DNA from: Phoronis ovalis
Lineage: Eukaryota; Phoronida; Phoronidae
NCBI GenBank assembly: GCA_028565635.1
Contig: JAOXYB010000013.1
Coordinates: forward strand, 1 to 64,000
Reading direction: 5' to 3'
Length of the DNA: 64,000 bases
Program-made: the position numbers and the translations under genes
In this document: positions 35,101-48,000 of the stretch, in pieces
Numbering within the stretch: position 1 is the stretch's first letter
Layout of the letters: every line of letters begins with the position of its first letter
Notes under the pieces: model-generated
Told to the model about the DNA's origin: nothing
Databases searched by the model: none
Seen by the model: only the letters and a program-made list of their open reading frames with translations

Positions 35101-37465
35101 TAGTTCAAAAGATCACTCTGCTTGTAAAAGCAGATCACTGGACATATTAGATGAGGCTGGCTCAGATCGTGACAGTCCATTGCCGCGAAGTCACGATGTA
35201 TCACCGAGAAGTAAAAGTAGCAACTCATCATCACCACGCAATGAAGTTACGGAACAATTCGCTAACATATTAGAAAGCAAAGTGACAGTTCGTGTATCTC
35301 CAGCTAGTGACGAGAGCCTTTGTGAACGTGTACAACGCCTGCCACCCACACCAGCACCACCCCCACCCACAAGTGATGGAAACAAAGATGTCAGGGATAA
35401 GCTGAAACTTCAGGGTTTGGTAACATATCGCAGAGCTGTATCTTCAGATTTGGAGGAAGATGGCCCTGGTGTGCATAAAGGTAAGAATCCTTATAGAGGC
35501 ATGTAGAAAATTTCACTAATTTAATAGCTACACGTTAACATTGCAGACATAATATTTGTATTCTTGGACACTGGTATTAGACAGCTGAAAATTATAAGAA
35601 TTTAGAATATGCATGTATGATTACATTAAAGATTTAAGCTGTTTGTAAAACATTAATTGTCCTTTAAAGAATTAAATAAAATTGTTACAAATTTCCTGTT
35701 ACAAATGAAACACACAGCATCATGTTCAAGGTACCTATTTATTTCGCAGTGCATATAAAAATAACACTGACATGCATGTGACATTTCAAAAAGGAATATT
35801 CCCTCTTTCAGGGTCATCATCTGTGACAAGCCCGAGTAACAAACCATTGCTAGAGAGAACGGAAGAGGAGAAAGAAATGGTGTACGATAAAGTTGCAAAG
35901 AAGCTGGCAGAAATTGCTGATCAGTATGTACAAAAGGTATGATTTCATGTGACTTACAATTTACACCGTGTGACATCTTTTAGGCAAATAATGTAAATGG
36001 TGTTCTCACTTTACTACAAGAAACCAGTTAACTTTGCATTTATGTGCTACTTTTAAATTTGCAACATCACTGAATATGTCAGCAAATAAAGTTAAGTTTT
36101 ACAATTGCTATCAAATTTTTAAATTCACTGTTATACATGTACTTCTGAACAAATTTTCTACATTCAGTAGAGCCACTGGTTATAATGCTAAGCAGTTCCC
36201 AGTATGTAAGGTTTTATGAATGAATTGTGCAAGCGCAGGCAACTACTCTTTGTTCATTCACAAATCGTTGCATGCTTGAAATGTTTGTAGTAGCTGCACT
36301 TGTAGACAATGTGACCTGAGAGTTGATTACTTTCTTTGATGTAAGGTTGAATCAAGTTCTGAACCAACCAGTCCATTATCAGCAGCAATTGGTGGAGACA
36401 GTTCCAATCCTTTGGATCGACAGATAGCTGGTATGCTTAGGGAACATGGAGATAATATCTATGCTAATGTAAGTAGTACCATGTTTCAGTGGCATATTGT
36501 AAAATATGTATTATTTTATTACTGTCTTTTAGATTGCAGATGCCTCTAAAATCTTGCATAATTAATTTGATTTCTCTGCTTTCTGATATTCATGGCTAAA
36601 CATTCTTTGAGACTTGTGTTGGTCTTTGTTTTGTAAAAGATAGTATATGTCTGCTGAACTTCAGAGAACCTCTTTAGGTTTGAGCAAAGGTTTGTCCTGT
36701 CCAGCAACATGTATAACCTGTGTTTTATCAAGATAGAACATGTACATCATTTTATATTTTCATGATTGTTTGAATAATCATGTACTAATTAGTTTTTCAT
36801 TATGTCATTGCCTTGCAGGGTGAATTTCCAACTGAAATTGTGAAGGCCATTATCGACAATACAACTTATTCTACGTTCACAGATGCAATGTCAGCGACTC
36901 TTCCACAGTCGAACAGAATGAAACAAATTGCTGTCTTATTTCACATGACCAAGAAAGCTGTTGACTGGGTTGGAATAGGAGCTAAGAAAGCAGACCAAAT
37001 TAAGGAGATGAGCTTGAGATTCTTTGAAGACAAATTTGCTGATTGGATTATGGGTCACGGAGGATGGGTAAGTTGTTGGTTTTAATCGAGGTAGGAAATA
37101 TAGACTTTTTCCATTTGCACCTTTTTTATTAAGACAAAAGTTGTTTATACTGAAAAAGATGTGATGTTGAAACCTTATGTGCAAGTTCTTGTTTGATAGT
37201 TGATATATATTTTAGAACTGAATGGAAATTCACAGATCTCTTGAATTAGACATTCAATAGATTTCTAAGAGGTGTTGCACCTGTAGGTAAATGAAAATGT
37301 AAATTCTGATAGCTGCAAATTTGAAAATTGTATTTTATGACATTGATTGTGGCATTAGGTGGAAGCTGTCACCCAGCTGCATTTTGACATATTCTTTTAG
37401 GTAATAATTTTATTTATATTTTTCTGCAGGATTCCATGGGAGAAAGTGATTTTGAGCTTGACTAG
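30419..37465 (+). CDS. BCL2L14: BCL2L14 (Bcl-G)-like Bcl-2 family protein (6 coding exons)
   Basis: This is a Bcl-2-fold protein, by family a regulator of apoptosis or organelle membranes. Coding exons are 30419-32105, 35100-35480, 35812-35936, 36346-36468, 36819-37067 and 37430-37465, totalling 2601 bases or 866 aa. Human BCL2L14 is about 327 aa, so the N-terminus is greatly enlarged. The C-terminal ~140 residues follow Bcl-G: a BH3-like IAGMLREHGDNI (residues 758-769, Leu762, Gly766-Asp767), a helix with TYSTFTDAMSATL, and BH2 DWIMGHGGW ending at residue 855, then a short acidic tail. No hydrophobic tail anchor and no NWGR BH1 were seen. The first ~700 residues are Ser-rich and low in order, with a strongly basic patch (residues 420-500). 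The start was chosen as the first ATG after the acceptor at 30408. Orthology to BCL2L14 is probable; the function of the N-terminus is unknown. Confidence 0.85.
35100..35480 (+). CDS. BCL2L14: Bcl-G-like exon 2
   Basis: This exon encodes DSSKDHSACKSRSLDILDE through EEDGPGVHK. It is Ser- and Pro-rich, with a proline run (PPTPAPPPPT) that could dock SH3 or WW domains. The acceptor is TTTTACAG and the donor GTAAGA. Confidence 0.85.
35812..35936 (+). CDS. BCL2L14: Bcl-G-like exon 3
   Basis: This exon encodes SSVTSPSNKPLLERTEEEKE and a predicted helix KVAKKLAEIADQYVQK that leads into the Bcl-2-like region. The acceptor is CTCTTTCAG. Confidence 0.87.
36346..36468 (+). CDS. BCL2L14: Bcl-G-like exon 4 with BH3 motif
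   Basis: This exon encodes 41 residues ending DRQIAGMLREHGDNIYAN. The L-x3-G-D core fits BH3 and aligns with the LLKYSGDQL region of human Bcl-G. The donor is GTAAGT. Confidence 0.88.
36819..37067 (+). CDS. BCL2L14: Bcl-G-like exon 5 with BH2 motif
   Basis: This exon encodes 83 residues from GEFPTEIVKAIIDNTTYSTF to DWIMGHGGW. The closing W-I-x3-G-G-W is the BH2 signature (WIQ..GGW in Bcl-2 and Bcl-G). As in other Bcl-2 genes, the intron falls just after this tryptophan. Confidence 0.9.
37430..37465 (+). CDS. BCL2L14: Bcl-G-like exon 6 (tail and stop)
   Basis: This 36-base exon encodes DSMGESDFELD and a TAG stop. It is acidic, with no membrane anchor. It resembles the short hydrophilic end of human Bcl-G. 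Confidence 0.85.
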   Translation, partial: DSMGESDFELD

Positions 37466-37921
37466 TTGAATATCTACTTATTAGTGCTCACTTTGGTCAC
37501 CAAAAAAAGATGTATTACATGAATTAACCAATACAGTATTAAAAAAGCTAATCGAAAGTCATACAAGATGTAACATATTCGTTTGATCTCAAAAGTGTTA
37601 GCAATCATTTCTGTAACTGTTTGCTTAAATCTGTTCTTTAATGTAACCAGATTTACAGTTTGAAGATTAAATCTGATGCAAAGTCTAGTTGTGAATGAAT
37701 CATTGTATATAGTATGAATTGTAAATAATATATTTGTGTTGTCAAGATGGAAATGCCCCATTGGCTTTCCATTCCATGAAATACGGTTTACAGCTATATA
37801 TTAATGAAGATTAATGTTTTAAATTTTTTTCCAATCAAAACTTGTTATCACCCAATGCTACTTATTTTATTTTGAATGTGATGTTATACATGAGTAGTGT
37901 TGTTTACAGATGTTCTTTTGA

Positions 37922-37927
37922 AATAAA
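37922..37927 (+). terminator. candidate Bcl-G-like poly(A) signal
   Basis: This is an AATAAA 457 bases after the stop. It is the clearest hexamer downstream of the gene. Confidence 0.5.
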
Positions 37928-38116
37928 ATAATTTGTTGATTTAAATTTAGATGTAGTTAGTTTTATGCTTTGCTAGGCTAATCATTGTCAGTTAAAGCAC
38001 TATTGTGAATAATGTGTCTAGCTTCTTCTCACAATGCATTAAACATGAGACCTGATCAAGACCAGGCAAGAAATCTATTATAATCGTTAAACCTTGTATC
38101 AACAGGAGGCAAAAAA

Positions 38117-38122
38117 TTTATT
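38117..38122 (-). terminator. candidate poly(A) signal of the giant gene
   Basis: The minus strand reads AATAAA about 700 bases past the stop at 38820. It was chosen as the first exact hexamer; an upstream variant signal is possible. Confidence 0.3.
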
Positions 38123-38819
38123 TTTTTATGTGATGGCATTACGTGCAATTATGAGAAAATATATTCTCATCAAATAGAGCCAGACAAAACATTTTTTAAA
38201 AATAAATATCTATTTTGTCTTTAAATATTGAGTGTCAAGTAAAAAAACACTGCGCAATATTCTATTTTACATATGTAGAATATTTTCAAAATATGTATGA
38301 AGTAAAGTAATAATAAATTTATATATCAAAATTGCATACAATGATCAATTTTTTTTGACAAAAACTTCAAGACCGATAAAGAAACGTCATGATATGTATA
38401 AAAAATAAAGCTCTAATAAAATTTTGATAATTATTGGATGACAACATTCTTCTTACTCAGTGTGTTATATTAAACACAGGTAAAAGACAAACAGCACTTC
38501 AACCTTTTTGCATGATTTTGTAACAAATTCACTATTTTTAACAAAATGCAGTATCGACCTAATAATTCACTTGGATACATGCACAGTAAGGAAGGTACAA
38601 GGCGGTGTATAAAATGAAGCACACAAATTGAAGCCAGAGTTTTGTACATTCTTGGTGATGCATTTGCCAACATAACTTAGGAATGTTAGATTTTATAACT
38701 CTGACTTTGTATTCAAGTATGACAGAATTCTGGTTTAGTACATAGAGTAATATAATATATGATTAAGATGGAGTTATGAAAAACTTTCCTGACCAAACTG
38801 TTTACCACAATGCAGTGTT

Positions 38820-39052
38820 TTAATCTGGCATTATGATAGTGTGTACTTTCAGTGCAGGTGAGTTTAATATATGTTTAATGCCATTATCCACATCGTAGTC
38901 TCGAATAGATGATTTTCCTTCCCTGACCAGAAAATAAAGACCAACCAGGGTTATACCAAGTCCTGCTACATACCATGGCCACATGGGTTTATCTCTCCGA
39001 TGTTTCCCTCTACTTACAGACCTTGCACTGTATGGATGGCTAACAATGCTAC
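38820..39052 (-). CDS. giant gene last exon with transmembrane helix
   Basis: This exon encodes 76 residues and a TAA stop. A basic stretch (SVSRGKHRRDKP) precedes MWPWYVAGLGITLVGLYFLV (38984-38925), a clean 20-residue membrane segment, then REGKSS and 34 residues in all to the end. Flanking charge (positive before, mixed after) would place the large N-terminal part in the cytosol by the positive-inside rule. The acceptor is ATACTAG. Confidence 0.82.
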
Positions 39053-42000
39053 CTAGTATAAGTACAATAAAAAATCAATTAGTTTTTATTGAAAATTGCA
39101 GCCAAAAACAACAATAACACAACTATCCTATGAACACGCACTGTACATTATTAATAAATAAAATACAATCCTTTTTTTTGTCCAATTGCTAGCATTTAAA
39201 ACTTTCTCTGTATGAATTATGTTGTCTTGTATTTACTAAATTTACTTTGAAATCACTTAGCAAATGTACAAACAATTTCAAAAAAATTGGTCACTAAAGT
39301 ATCATATGATTCAAGAAAATTGCAGCCAATAACAGGGCAGATTTTTCAAATATACCTCTTCCTGCTTGGTAGTCAATCCTAGTACCGGTACTTAAATTGA
39401 AGAGGGTAATGTCTCAATGAACAGATAAGAAAACCAACAAAAAAATCCAAGCTGTAATCAAATTTCCATAAAAGGCACTGTCTCTCCTGATACACATCCC
39501 AGTGCTCAAATCCATGATCTAACTTAGGCCACTCACCTTCACTGGTTACCCACATAGCTCTGTTTGGTGAATGGAGAGGTGTCAGCCATGGTGATCCTGA
39601 TCGACTTGTACAACTACTTGTATAAGGAGCTGACAGGAAACGGAAATTACAGCATGGCGTATATGGACGTCGTTGTTTATGGGAGTCTACATCATTGTCA
39701 GGTAGGTAAGATAACTTAGCTTTCGCTTCATGTGCTGCATTAAAAGTAAAGCATAATTTTTAGATCTGTATTTTTTAAGTTTTAGATTTATTTATAGAAT
39801 AATAATAATAACCTTTTTACTAAAAGATGCAATTTTTGATTTAAGCCAAAACTATGTCTGTTGAAATTGCCTGCCTCCCCTTACTTTAGTCGTAACTAAA
39901 TCTTTTATTTATTCCTTTGTCCCAAATTACACCTTATACATGACATGCACAACTTGTAATTGCACAAACAACTGTTCTCATTTAAACAAGAAGTTTTCTT
40001 TGGCAGACAGAGTCCATCTCAGCTTATATCGGAATAAACTTAGTCGCCAGTTGACCATAGTGGAATAATCAAATTCCAACCTAACCTATATTTTTTATTT
40101 ACATTCTGACCTAAAATGATCACTTTATGTATCAAAAAGTTATGGACAAATATAACTTTTCAAGGTCATTCTAAAATACTGCTGGCCTACATGTGAACAC
40201 CCATCCATCTATGGCAATCAAATACTACCTTTGGATTGTCCAGGCTTTACTTCATCTTTGCGAGAAAACATGCATAATGAGATACCATCTGGGAAACAAA
40301 CATGGCCACCAGTTGACCATACTGGAACTGATCCAGGTCAAACTTATATCTAACATGCATTTTGACTTGTATTAACCCTGGCCACCAGTTGACCATATTG
40401 ACCATAATTGATCCAGGTCAAACTTATACCTGACCTGCATCTTGACCTGTATTAACGGTCTGTACTAAATAAGCAGTTCATCCAACAAAAACTGAAAATG
40501 TTATCACGGGGGCCATCTTGGGAACAAGATGGCTAGCAGTCGCCATATTGGAAGTGATCCATGTCAAAATCCAGCATGTCTTGTATTTTGGCCTGTATTT
40601 GCATTCTGAATTAAAGTGATCAGCTATGTGTCCAAGTTTTCAAAATCTGAGCTAAAAGCAATTTTGACAATTATGAAAAATGTTAAATTTTTGGATCAGC
40701 AGCTAACCTACTTTTTAAGGTCATTCTAAAACACCACATACCCTATTACATCAATTCATCTATGGCATCATAAATCCACCTTCGCATTTTCCAGGCATTG
40801 TCTTTTCACACAGATGCACTTTGAGGTACTATCTAGGGAACAAACATGGCCACCAGCTGGCATATTGGAAATGATCACAGTCAAATTTGACCTGTATTTT
40901 GACCTGTGTTAACCCTGTAGCAAAAATAAAGTTGATCTGATAAAATGTAAAGATGTTATTGCAGGGCAATCTCAGGAACAAAGATTGTTGTTAGTGTTCT
41001 AGGTCAAAATCCATCTTGTCCTGTCTTTTTCAAAATCTAAACTAAAAGCAGCTTTGAAAATGCGACAGAATACCGAATTTGCGGATTGGCAACTATACCA
41101 CTTGTTAAGGTCATTCTTAAATATGACTTAGCCTAGTACACCTGCCCACCTTTAAAAATTCCCCAGGCAATCATTGTCTTTGCATGAAAAGACACACTTT
41201 GAGGTACTATCTGGGAAACAAATGTGGAAACATAATGAATATGAAGCTGATCTGATAAAAGCTGAAGCTGTTATAGCAAGATAAAAAAAGTATTACATGT
41301 GATGACAAAAACACCAATGTCAGCCTACGACCACATGCCCACGCATTATGTGCATAAAAACAATGCTTAGTTAACTGGTCTCACTTGATTCTGTAGTCTC
41401 AGCTTGACTTGCACAAGGTTTCACATATGGTACTCTTTCAGTTTCCTAGACAAATGACAAGAATGAAAGAAATTAATTAATTTTTCAGAAATTTAAGTAA
41501 TTTTAAAACTAGCTGTCCCATCTAGTTGTTCACAGAAATTCAATAGTTTGCCTTAACACAGTAAACACGGCTACAATGAGAATCATCGAAACAAGCTGCC
41601 TCAATACTTAATACTTGCGTAATGACGAACTGTAAAGTAAAAAAAAGTCCAAAATTTATACAAATCAAAATAAAAGGTTTCAATAGGACAGAACAATAGA
41701 AAATACAAGAACCTCAACTGGCACATTAAACTTCCTTGTTTATCCAAATATGAGCCACCTAAGAAGCTCAAAATTTACTTCACAAAAACTGCAATAGGGT
41801 TCTAACTACTAAAATTAACGTTTATCCACAAATAAGAATTATACCTTCCTATGACAGCCTTACATTTAAGATGCTTTACTCTCCAAAAAACACCAGATCT
41901 TGAATATAAGCTTTGATTTTAGTTAGGCAGCATGAAATCAATGTCCTTGACTAATAAATTATGACGTTTCATATATTATGCTTACAATTGGTAACAAATA

Positions 42001-45000
42001 GAACAATAAAATCAATTTATATTAACCTCAAGTGTCTCCCTTATTGGCTGAAATCCTTGGCATAATTCTTCAATATTAGTAACGGGGTCATAACTGTAAC
42101 TTGCCAGGTGGAACACAGATGAATCTCGCACCAGGTCAAGGTCAGAGATACTGCGAGATATTTTTTGGCTATCATCAGTCACAGAACTGTAATCTTTGCC
42201 CTGTAACAGATCATTACACAGTCCAATAATGTCTAGTTGCATTAATGGTCACTGTTATGACAGGCAATATGTTAAAAACTATTAGAATATGTCCAACACA
42301 TTATCAATTAAACTTATATAAATGGCCTAAATCATTCACTCAAAATTAAACCTGTTGAATATGAAAAAGGTCTGATGATTCTGTTCTTCACTTCTTGCAT
42401 AAATATACTGTGACAGTCTTATTTCCTAAGATTAGAAATTTGTTTTGTTTAATCATTGAACTGTATTACTATAAATGGTTGATGGTTTGAACACAAATTA
42501 AGTGTAGAAAGTCCGTCTCCAACACAAAGTCATCAAATTAGCGAGATGGTACATCACAAGCCTTTACTTATCACATATTGATGATGCTATCTATTTGACA
42601 TAGCTTCTTTTTATGGTATTGCCGAAAGATAATATAAACCAATGACTGATATATAATTATTCTCATAAAGAATATACGGATGCACATTTTCAATGAAGCT
42701 TAAATGTCTTACCTGTTTAAGTTTGACAGATTTCCTAGGTATTGCACATGTGCATTCAGATTCAACTGTATGCAGCTGGTCAAGTGGCTCCACTTCTCCT
42801 TCTTCAGGCTTGGACAGTTCTGCTAAACTTTTCACTGGCTTATTCATATTCTGAATGTTACAAGTACATACAGAATCAGTAGCATTTAACTGGTGCATCA
42901 TACCTTGTCTGTTCTGAAATGCCACATCACACTGGCACACAGAACTGTTGTCTGTCTCAGGTAGGTCCATAAGATCATCAACCTTGCCATACATGTATGA
43001 TGAAATAGGTAATTTTGTCTCTAATGTGCCACAAGTACATACTGAATCTACATGAGAAATCACTTGCCTCTGTTGCATGTTGTCACTAACTGTACAAGCA
43101 GAATCAACAGCAGTGAATGCAGTTGATTCGTGACTGCTTTCCGATGCATTAGAATGTTTCTTTCTTTTTCGTTCAATATCCTGCAATCCTCGTCTTTTAA
43201 ACATTTCATTGATTTTGCTTTTTGGTTGAATTTCCAGCCATGATACTTCTGTTTGTGATGAAGAAGAAGCAGAAGTACATGGTTTCTTGCTTTTGTGAAT
43301 TGCCTTTTCTTTATTTCTTTTTTTGGGATGAGTTTCAATCCATGATACTTCTGTTTGTGACGAAGAAGTACTAGAACAGGTGTTCCTGCTATCATGAGCA
43401 TCAGTCCTAGTATATACCATTTTTGCACCACTTGTTCCACTTTTAGCATCTTCTTGCCTTGTATTGTTTCTTGGGGGCAGGGCATATTTCATTTTATCAT
43501 AAACCTCCAACATGATATGGTGCACTTTGTCCGTCTCCATCACTTCTGATACCACTTGGTCAAGAACATGTACCATATTATCTGATGCCACCCGATGTTC
43601 AATTATTGGCATTATAACATCTTCTACAACAGATTGAGACATTGCGTTTATAAGTATATCCTGATTGCTGGCTGTAGATATATGATTCATTATCACATTC
43701 TCTAACGAACACCTTACTGAGCCAGAATAATCTAAATTCAAAGGAATGAAGTTTTCCCTGCCAAACTGCACAGTATTCTGGCTATTTGACTTATCTGAAC
43801 TGCTGCTGTATTCTGAAGAAGTGCTATATTGAGTATCTGACGATTCCTTTAAAGTAGCTGACCTAAATAGCAGAATCTTAATAGTTTCTGCAGCAATAGT
43901 GGTGGCTATGACACGTTGCATTTCAAAAACGACAGTCTCATCTAGCTTTTCCTTGCTAGTATGAACATGCTCTGTTATATCTTGAATTTGTAACATAACA
44001 GGTAATGATCTCATGGCACCACACAGTGAAAATTTCACAAGGTCCTCTAGCACCTCCCACAAATAATTTTCGACAGAGTTTGACAGTTCTCTCAACTCAC
44101 AATCTGTCCCTGTTACATCTTGATCTTTCAGCAGCAATAATGACTCAGCAATCAGCACAATAACGCTTCCAGTTAGAGATGCTATGTTACGATGCAGCTC
44201 AGTTGTTTGTACAACTTCATTTGCTACAGTGTTGATAGATGCATCTGTGTATGCATATACAATTCTCATAGAACCAAACATTGGAGTAACAATGTGTTTA
44301 GCTACCTTGCTGACCAGGGTTTCACGCATAATAGGTTCTATGTCTTTGTCGTCTGTAATATCTCTTAGCAAGTTTCTAATTGAAGATCCAATTACCAGTT
44401 GAGCAGCTTTTTCAATGTCAGCATCGCTGGATATAGTATTTTTGGCAGCTGCTGTAAGCAGAAGTAAGGATTCTTTGATATTCTTGGAAAAAGCTTGAGT
44501 CTCGGTACTTGGAAGTCTAGGATTTTGGACAATATGCTGAACAACTTGACTAGCTATAGATTCAACAATGTTAAATTTCCTTAATTTACCACAAGAGTGT
44601 TTTTCTTCCTCCAACTTGACATTACCTGAACCTAAAACTTCATACAATGCATGATATACAAGAGTTTCGACAGTCTTCCATGCATATGCTTCCATCCATG
44701 ACAGTATTATAGTTGCAACAGCTTCTTCATCACTTAAGGATTCTAGCTGTTTTAAATTAATATGATCCTCTGGTTTAACACGATGAATTGTGTCAAATAT
44801 AAGAGCGCAGATGTTGTTACTTCTTACCACGTTGCATACCGTATGCTCTATTGTCAAGGTCATATTTGGCAGATCAGATAACTTAGTGACTTTCATTTTC
44901 CTATGGTTAAACAATGGATTTATGATGTTTGGTAAAATACTATCAATCAGAGACTGATTAATTAGCTCTTGTGCTCTTTGTGAGCCAATAACATTGCATA

Positions 45001-48000
45001 AAATTGGATCCAGAAACGAAGACATACTTTGAATTACACTCAACTTCACATATTCTATCAGTTGTTTTACTTCTGACTTGCAAATGTGAATATTTGTCAA
45101 CTTAGCACCTGTTAGCCGCTTGTTTTCATTCTTGTTGCTTTTTAGATTACTTGGTGGCATAGATAGGCGAGGTAGAAGAATAATTTTTTGAACAACTTCA
45201 TCAGCTAACTTCTTTGCCATTTCATGTTTCAAAGTATCTGTCAATCTCCTAAATTTTGCACAATCGATAATCTGTTTACTGATCTTATCCGATGATATAA
45301 CATCTAACAAACATGCTTTCATCCCTGACTTAATCATATTCACAGCACACATCTCCATAAGAATGTGTTGAGCTTTGTTTACTATTTGCCACATTGACCC
45401 CTTCAACAAAGCATGAGACACAGCTTGTGTTTTCTCCAAACAATCAGGTATAGCATGCTCAACACTAGAGCTGATCATAAGCTGCACATGTTTTGACTCC
45501 AAGAAATCTGCTGTTATTTTCAACACTGTGGAATTGAAATTCTTTGATTTGTCTGGTGATCCTTGACTGAACTGCAGTATCAGAGTATTTTGTTTACCAA
45601 GAGCTCTCACTAAAGCCTCCGTAACTACTTTTTTTCCTATTGGGGCAGTAATAGCATCCAATAAAATCTGTTCTAAAGAAACGTTCACTGTTCTTGATGC
45701 TATTTCAAACATTTTACGGACTAACCCATTACATTGAGATGTACAGACCTTGTTGAAGGAATTAGTGTCAGGTGGCAGCACTGTATTTTCTATGGCATCT
45801 GCTTTAGACAAAAGTTTACCAGTCAAATTATTCATCATGTTTTCCAAAGCAATTTTAGCCACCTCATACGAAGATTTCTCAAGCATTGTTGTTGAGCTGC
45901 ATTGTATTGCATATGCTAATGCTTGCTGAAGTTCTGTTTGCAATGTGTCACTAGTAACAGCTTCAACCAATGACTCGGCTGCAACATGGGTCATCTCTTT
46001 ACTTAATGCAACAGTACAAGTGTTTAGCAGTTTTAGGACATTTCTTACAGTGTCATGTATAACAGACTGTACACTTTCTGAATTCATAACCTGCTCTACA
46101 TTACGCTTCACTGGTGATTCTTGCGGTACTGTTTTAATTGCCTGTGAAAGTGCAGTACACATCTTGTCATGTCCAGAGGAAGAGGATATTACGTTAATCA
46201 GACATTTTTCTATCAATAGTTTAGAAGATGGTGTTTGCATTTCAAAATCCGTTACACTTATGGCATACCCTGAAGAACTTTCCTTTTGGCATAGTTTACT
46301 CAAAGTGCCCATGACCTCACTAGCAATGGCATTACCAACTTGACTTTCGTAAACTTTCACATGATCTTTGTCAGACATTGTTGCTCTCATTAAAGATTTA
46401 TTCATTTCTATACTAACTACCTCAGAGACTAATGATTCTGAAACAGCATGAAGAATAATGGATTCTACAAGTTCAAATGCATCCTTCTCCATATTGGTAG
46501 ACGAAGCAGCAGATTTCACATCGTGTATACTAGATACTATGGAATGCTGACTTTTATGTGCTGTATGCCCTGTTCTTCGTGGTAATACATCATCAAGGAC
46601 ATTATCTATGATGTGGGTCACTTCTTCATTCTGAAGAATTTCAGTGGCCACCTGCTCTTTGTCTGGCTTGTGAGGAAGAGCATCAGTACTCTCAAAAATA
46701 GGAGCAACAATCACCTCTGTAACAGTATCTTGCAGGACATTCATCATGACTGGTAGTGCTTGGTCACATGTCATTGCTTCTAACATATCTTGCTTGAGAG
46801 TAGACTTAACAGCTTCATTAGTTAATGATTGGTCAATCTCTTCAATCATATTCCTAAACTCAGCAACATCTGCATAATGACGATGATGTCCAATAATGTA
46901 TCTTATAGTTTCTTTGGCAATAACATGAATCAGAGTATATTTGTTACGAGGCCTAGTATAAGCTAAATTCCATAAATCTGCATATTTACTGCTGCTTGAC
47001 ACTTCATGTAAGCTATGTGCTATGATTGATTTCACTCTGTCAACAGCAGTTATTTCCATCATCACATCAACTAGGATTGGTGGAATATTCTGTTTAGCTG
47101 TCTGAAGAAGAAGCTGAGAATCTTCATATTCTAAGCTACCTCCAGGTAAAGTTTGTTTGATTGCATCAGTAACAATGGCCAGCATACTGTCTGATGTTAT
47201 GACAGTATCAGTCACTTCTTGGAGCAAGTTGTTATCGCTAACAGCAGTGGTCATTGTCTCCAGTATAAGTCCAGTTTTGTTGCTTACTTTGAATGGAGCA
47301 CTTCCAGATTTATTAGAAAATTCTAGCTTTGATTTAATATGGAAGGCTGGCTCAACAATCTTTGTCTGAATAACCTTACTTAATGCTTTTATCATTAATT
47401 CATAACCAGACTTTGAAGCAGCAATATCAACAATGACTTTCTGTAAACTCGAGGTTACAGTTTGGGTTAATGTACTACTGACCCATTTCACCATATGATC
47501 ATATTCTGTTCTGCAAATATCAATAGTAGACATTGTTGGCCAATAAGATTTCTCAATGTCAATATCAGAGTCACCAATATTTGTCGACTTTAAGCAGGCT
47601 TTGTTAAGTATACTAGCAATTATTTGCCGTGCAATGGTTCTAGCAACTTTTTCTTCACGATTAGAAGCATGGCTTTTCAATGCTTCTTTAATGGCTGCTT
47701 CAGTAGTAGTGGATTCAACAGATTCTAGAGTTCCTCTTTTTATTATTAAACCTATTATTTCCATAGTATGTGCTTCCATGAGCATGTTCATCATAAACTC
47801 TTTAACATGAGAACTTGGTCGTGATGATAAATGAGCTGAAATGGCACGTGACAATGAAGACCTATCTGGAAGCACTAAATTAGAAGCTGCAGATATAAGA
47901 AGTTGCATATTATTATGATTCAAATGTTGAGCCGTGGAATGAAACTCTTGTGATGTTGGCGATTCCGTAGGATGTAAAGTATCCACAATATTAGCAATGG

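Larger units (their letters stand above)
37466..38819. other. convergent 3'UTRs of the Bcl-G-like and giant genes
   Basis: No coding exon lies here. A plus AATAAA at 37922 and a minus AATAAA (TTTATT at 38117-38122) are candidate poly(A) signals, about 190 bases apart. The stretch is very AT-rich and shows no repeat I recognise. Confidence 0.55.

Noticed and set aside
42201-42242. MQLDIIGLCNDLLQ as extra coding sequence of the giant gene
   Set aside because: Using the upstream CTAG acceptor gives the wrong phase after the large exon, whereas the CAG at 42201 gives phase 0.
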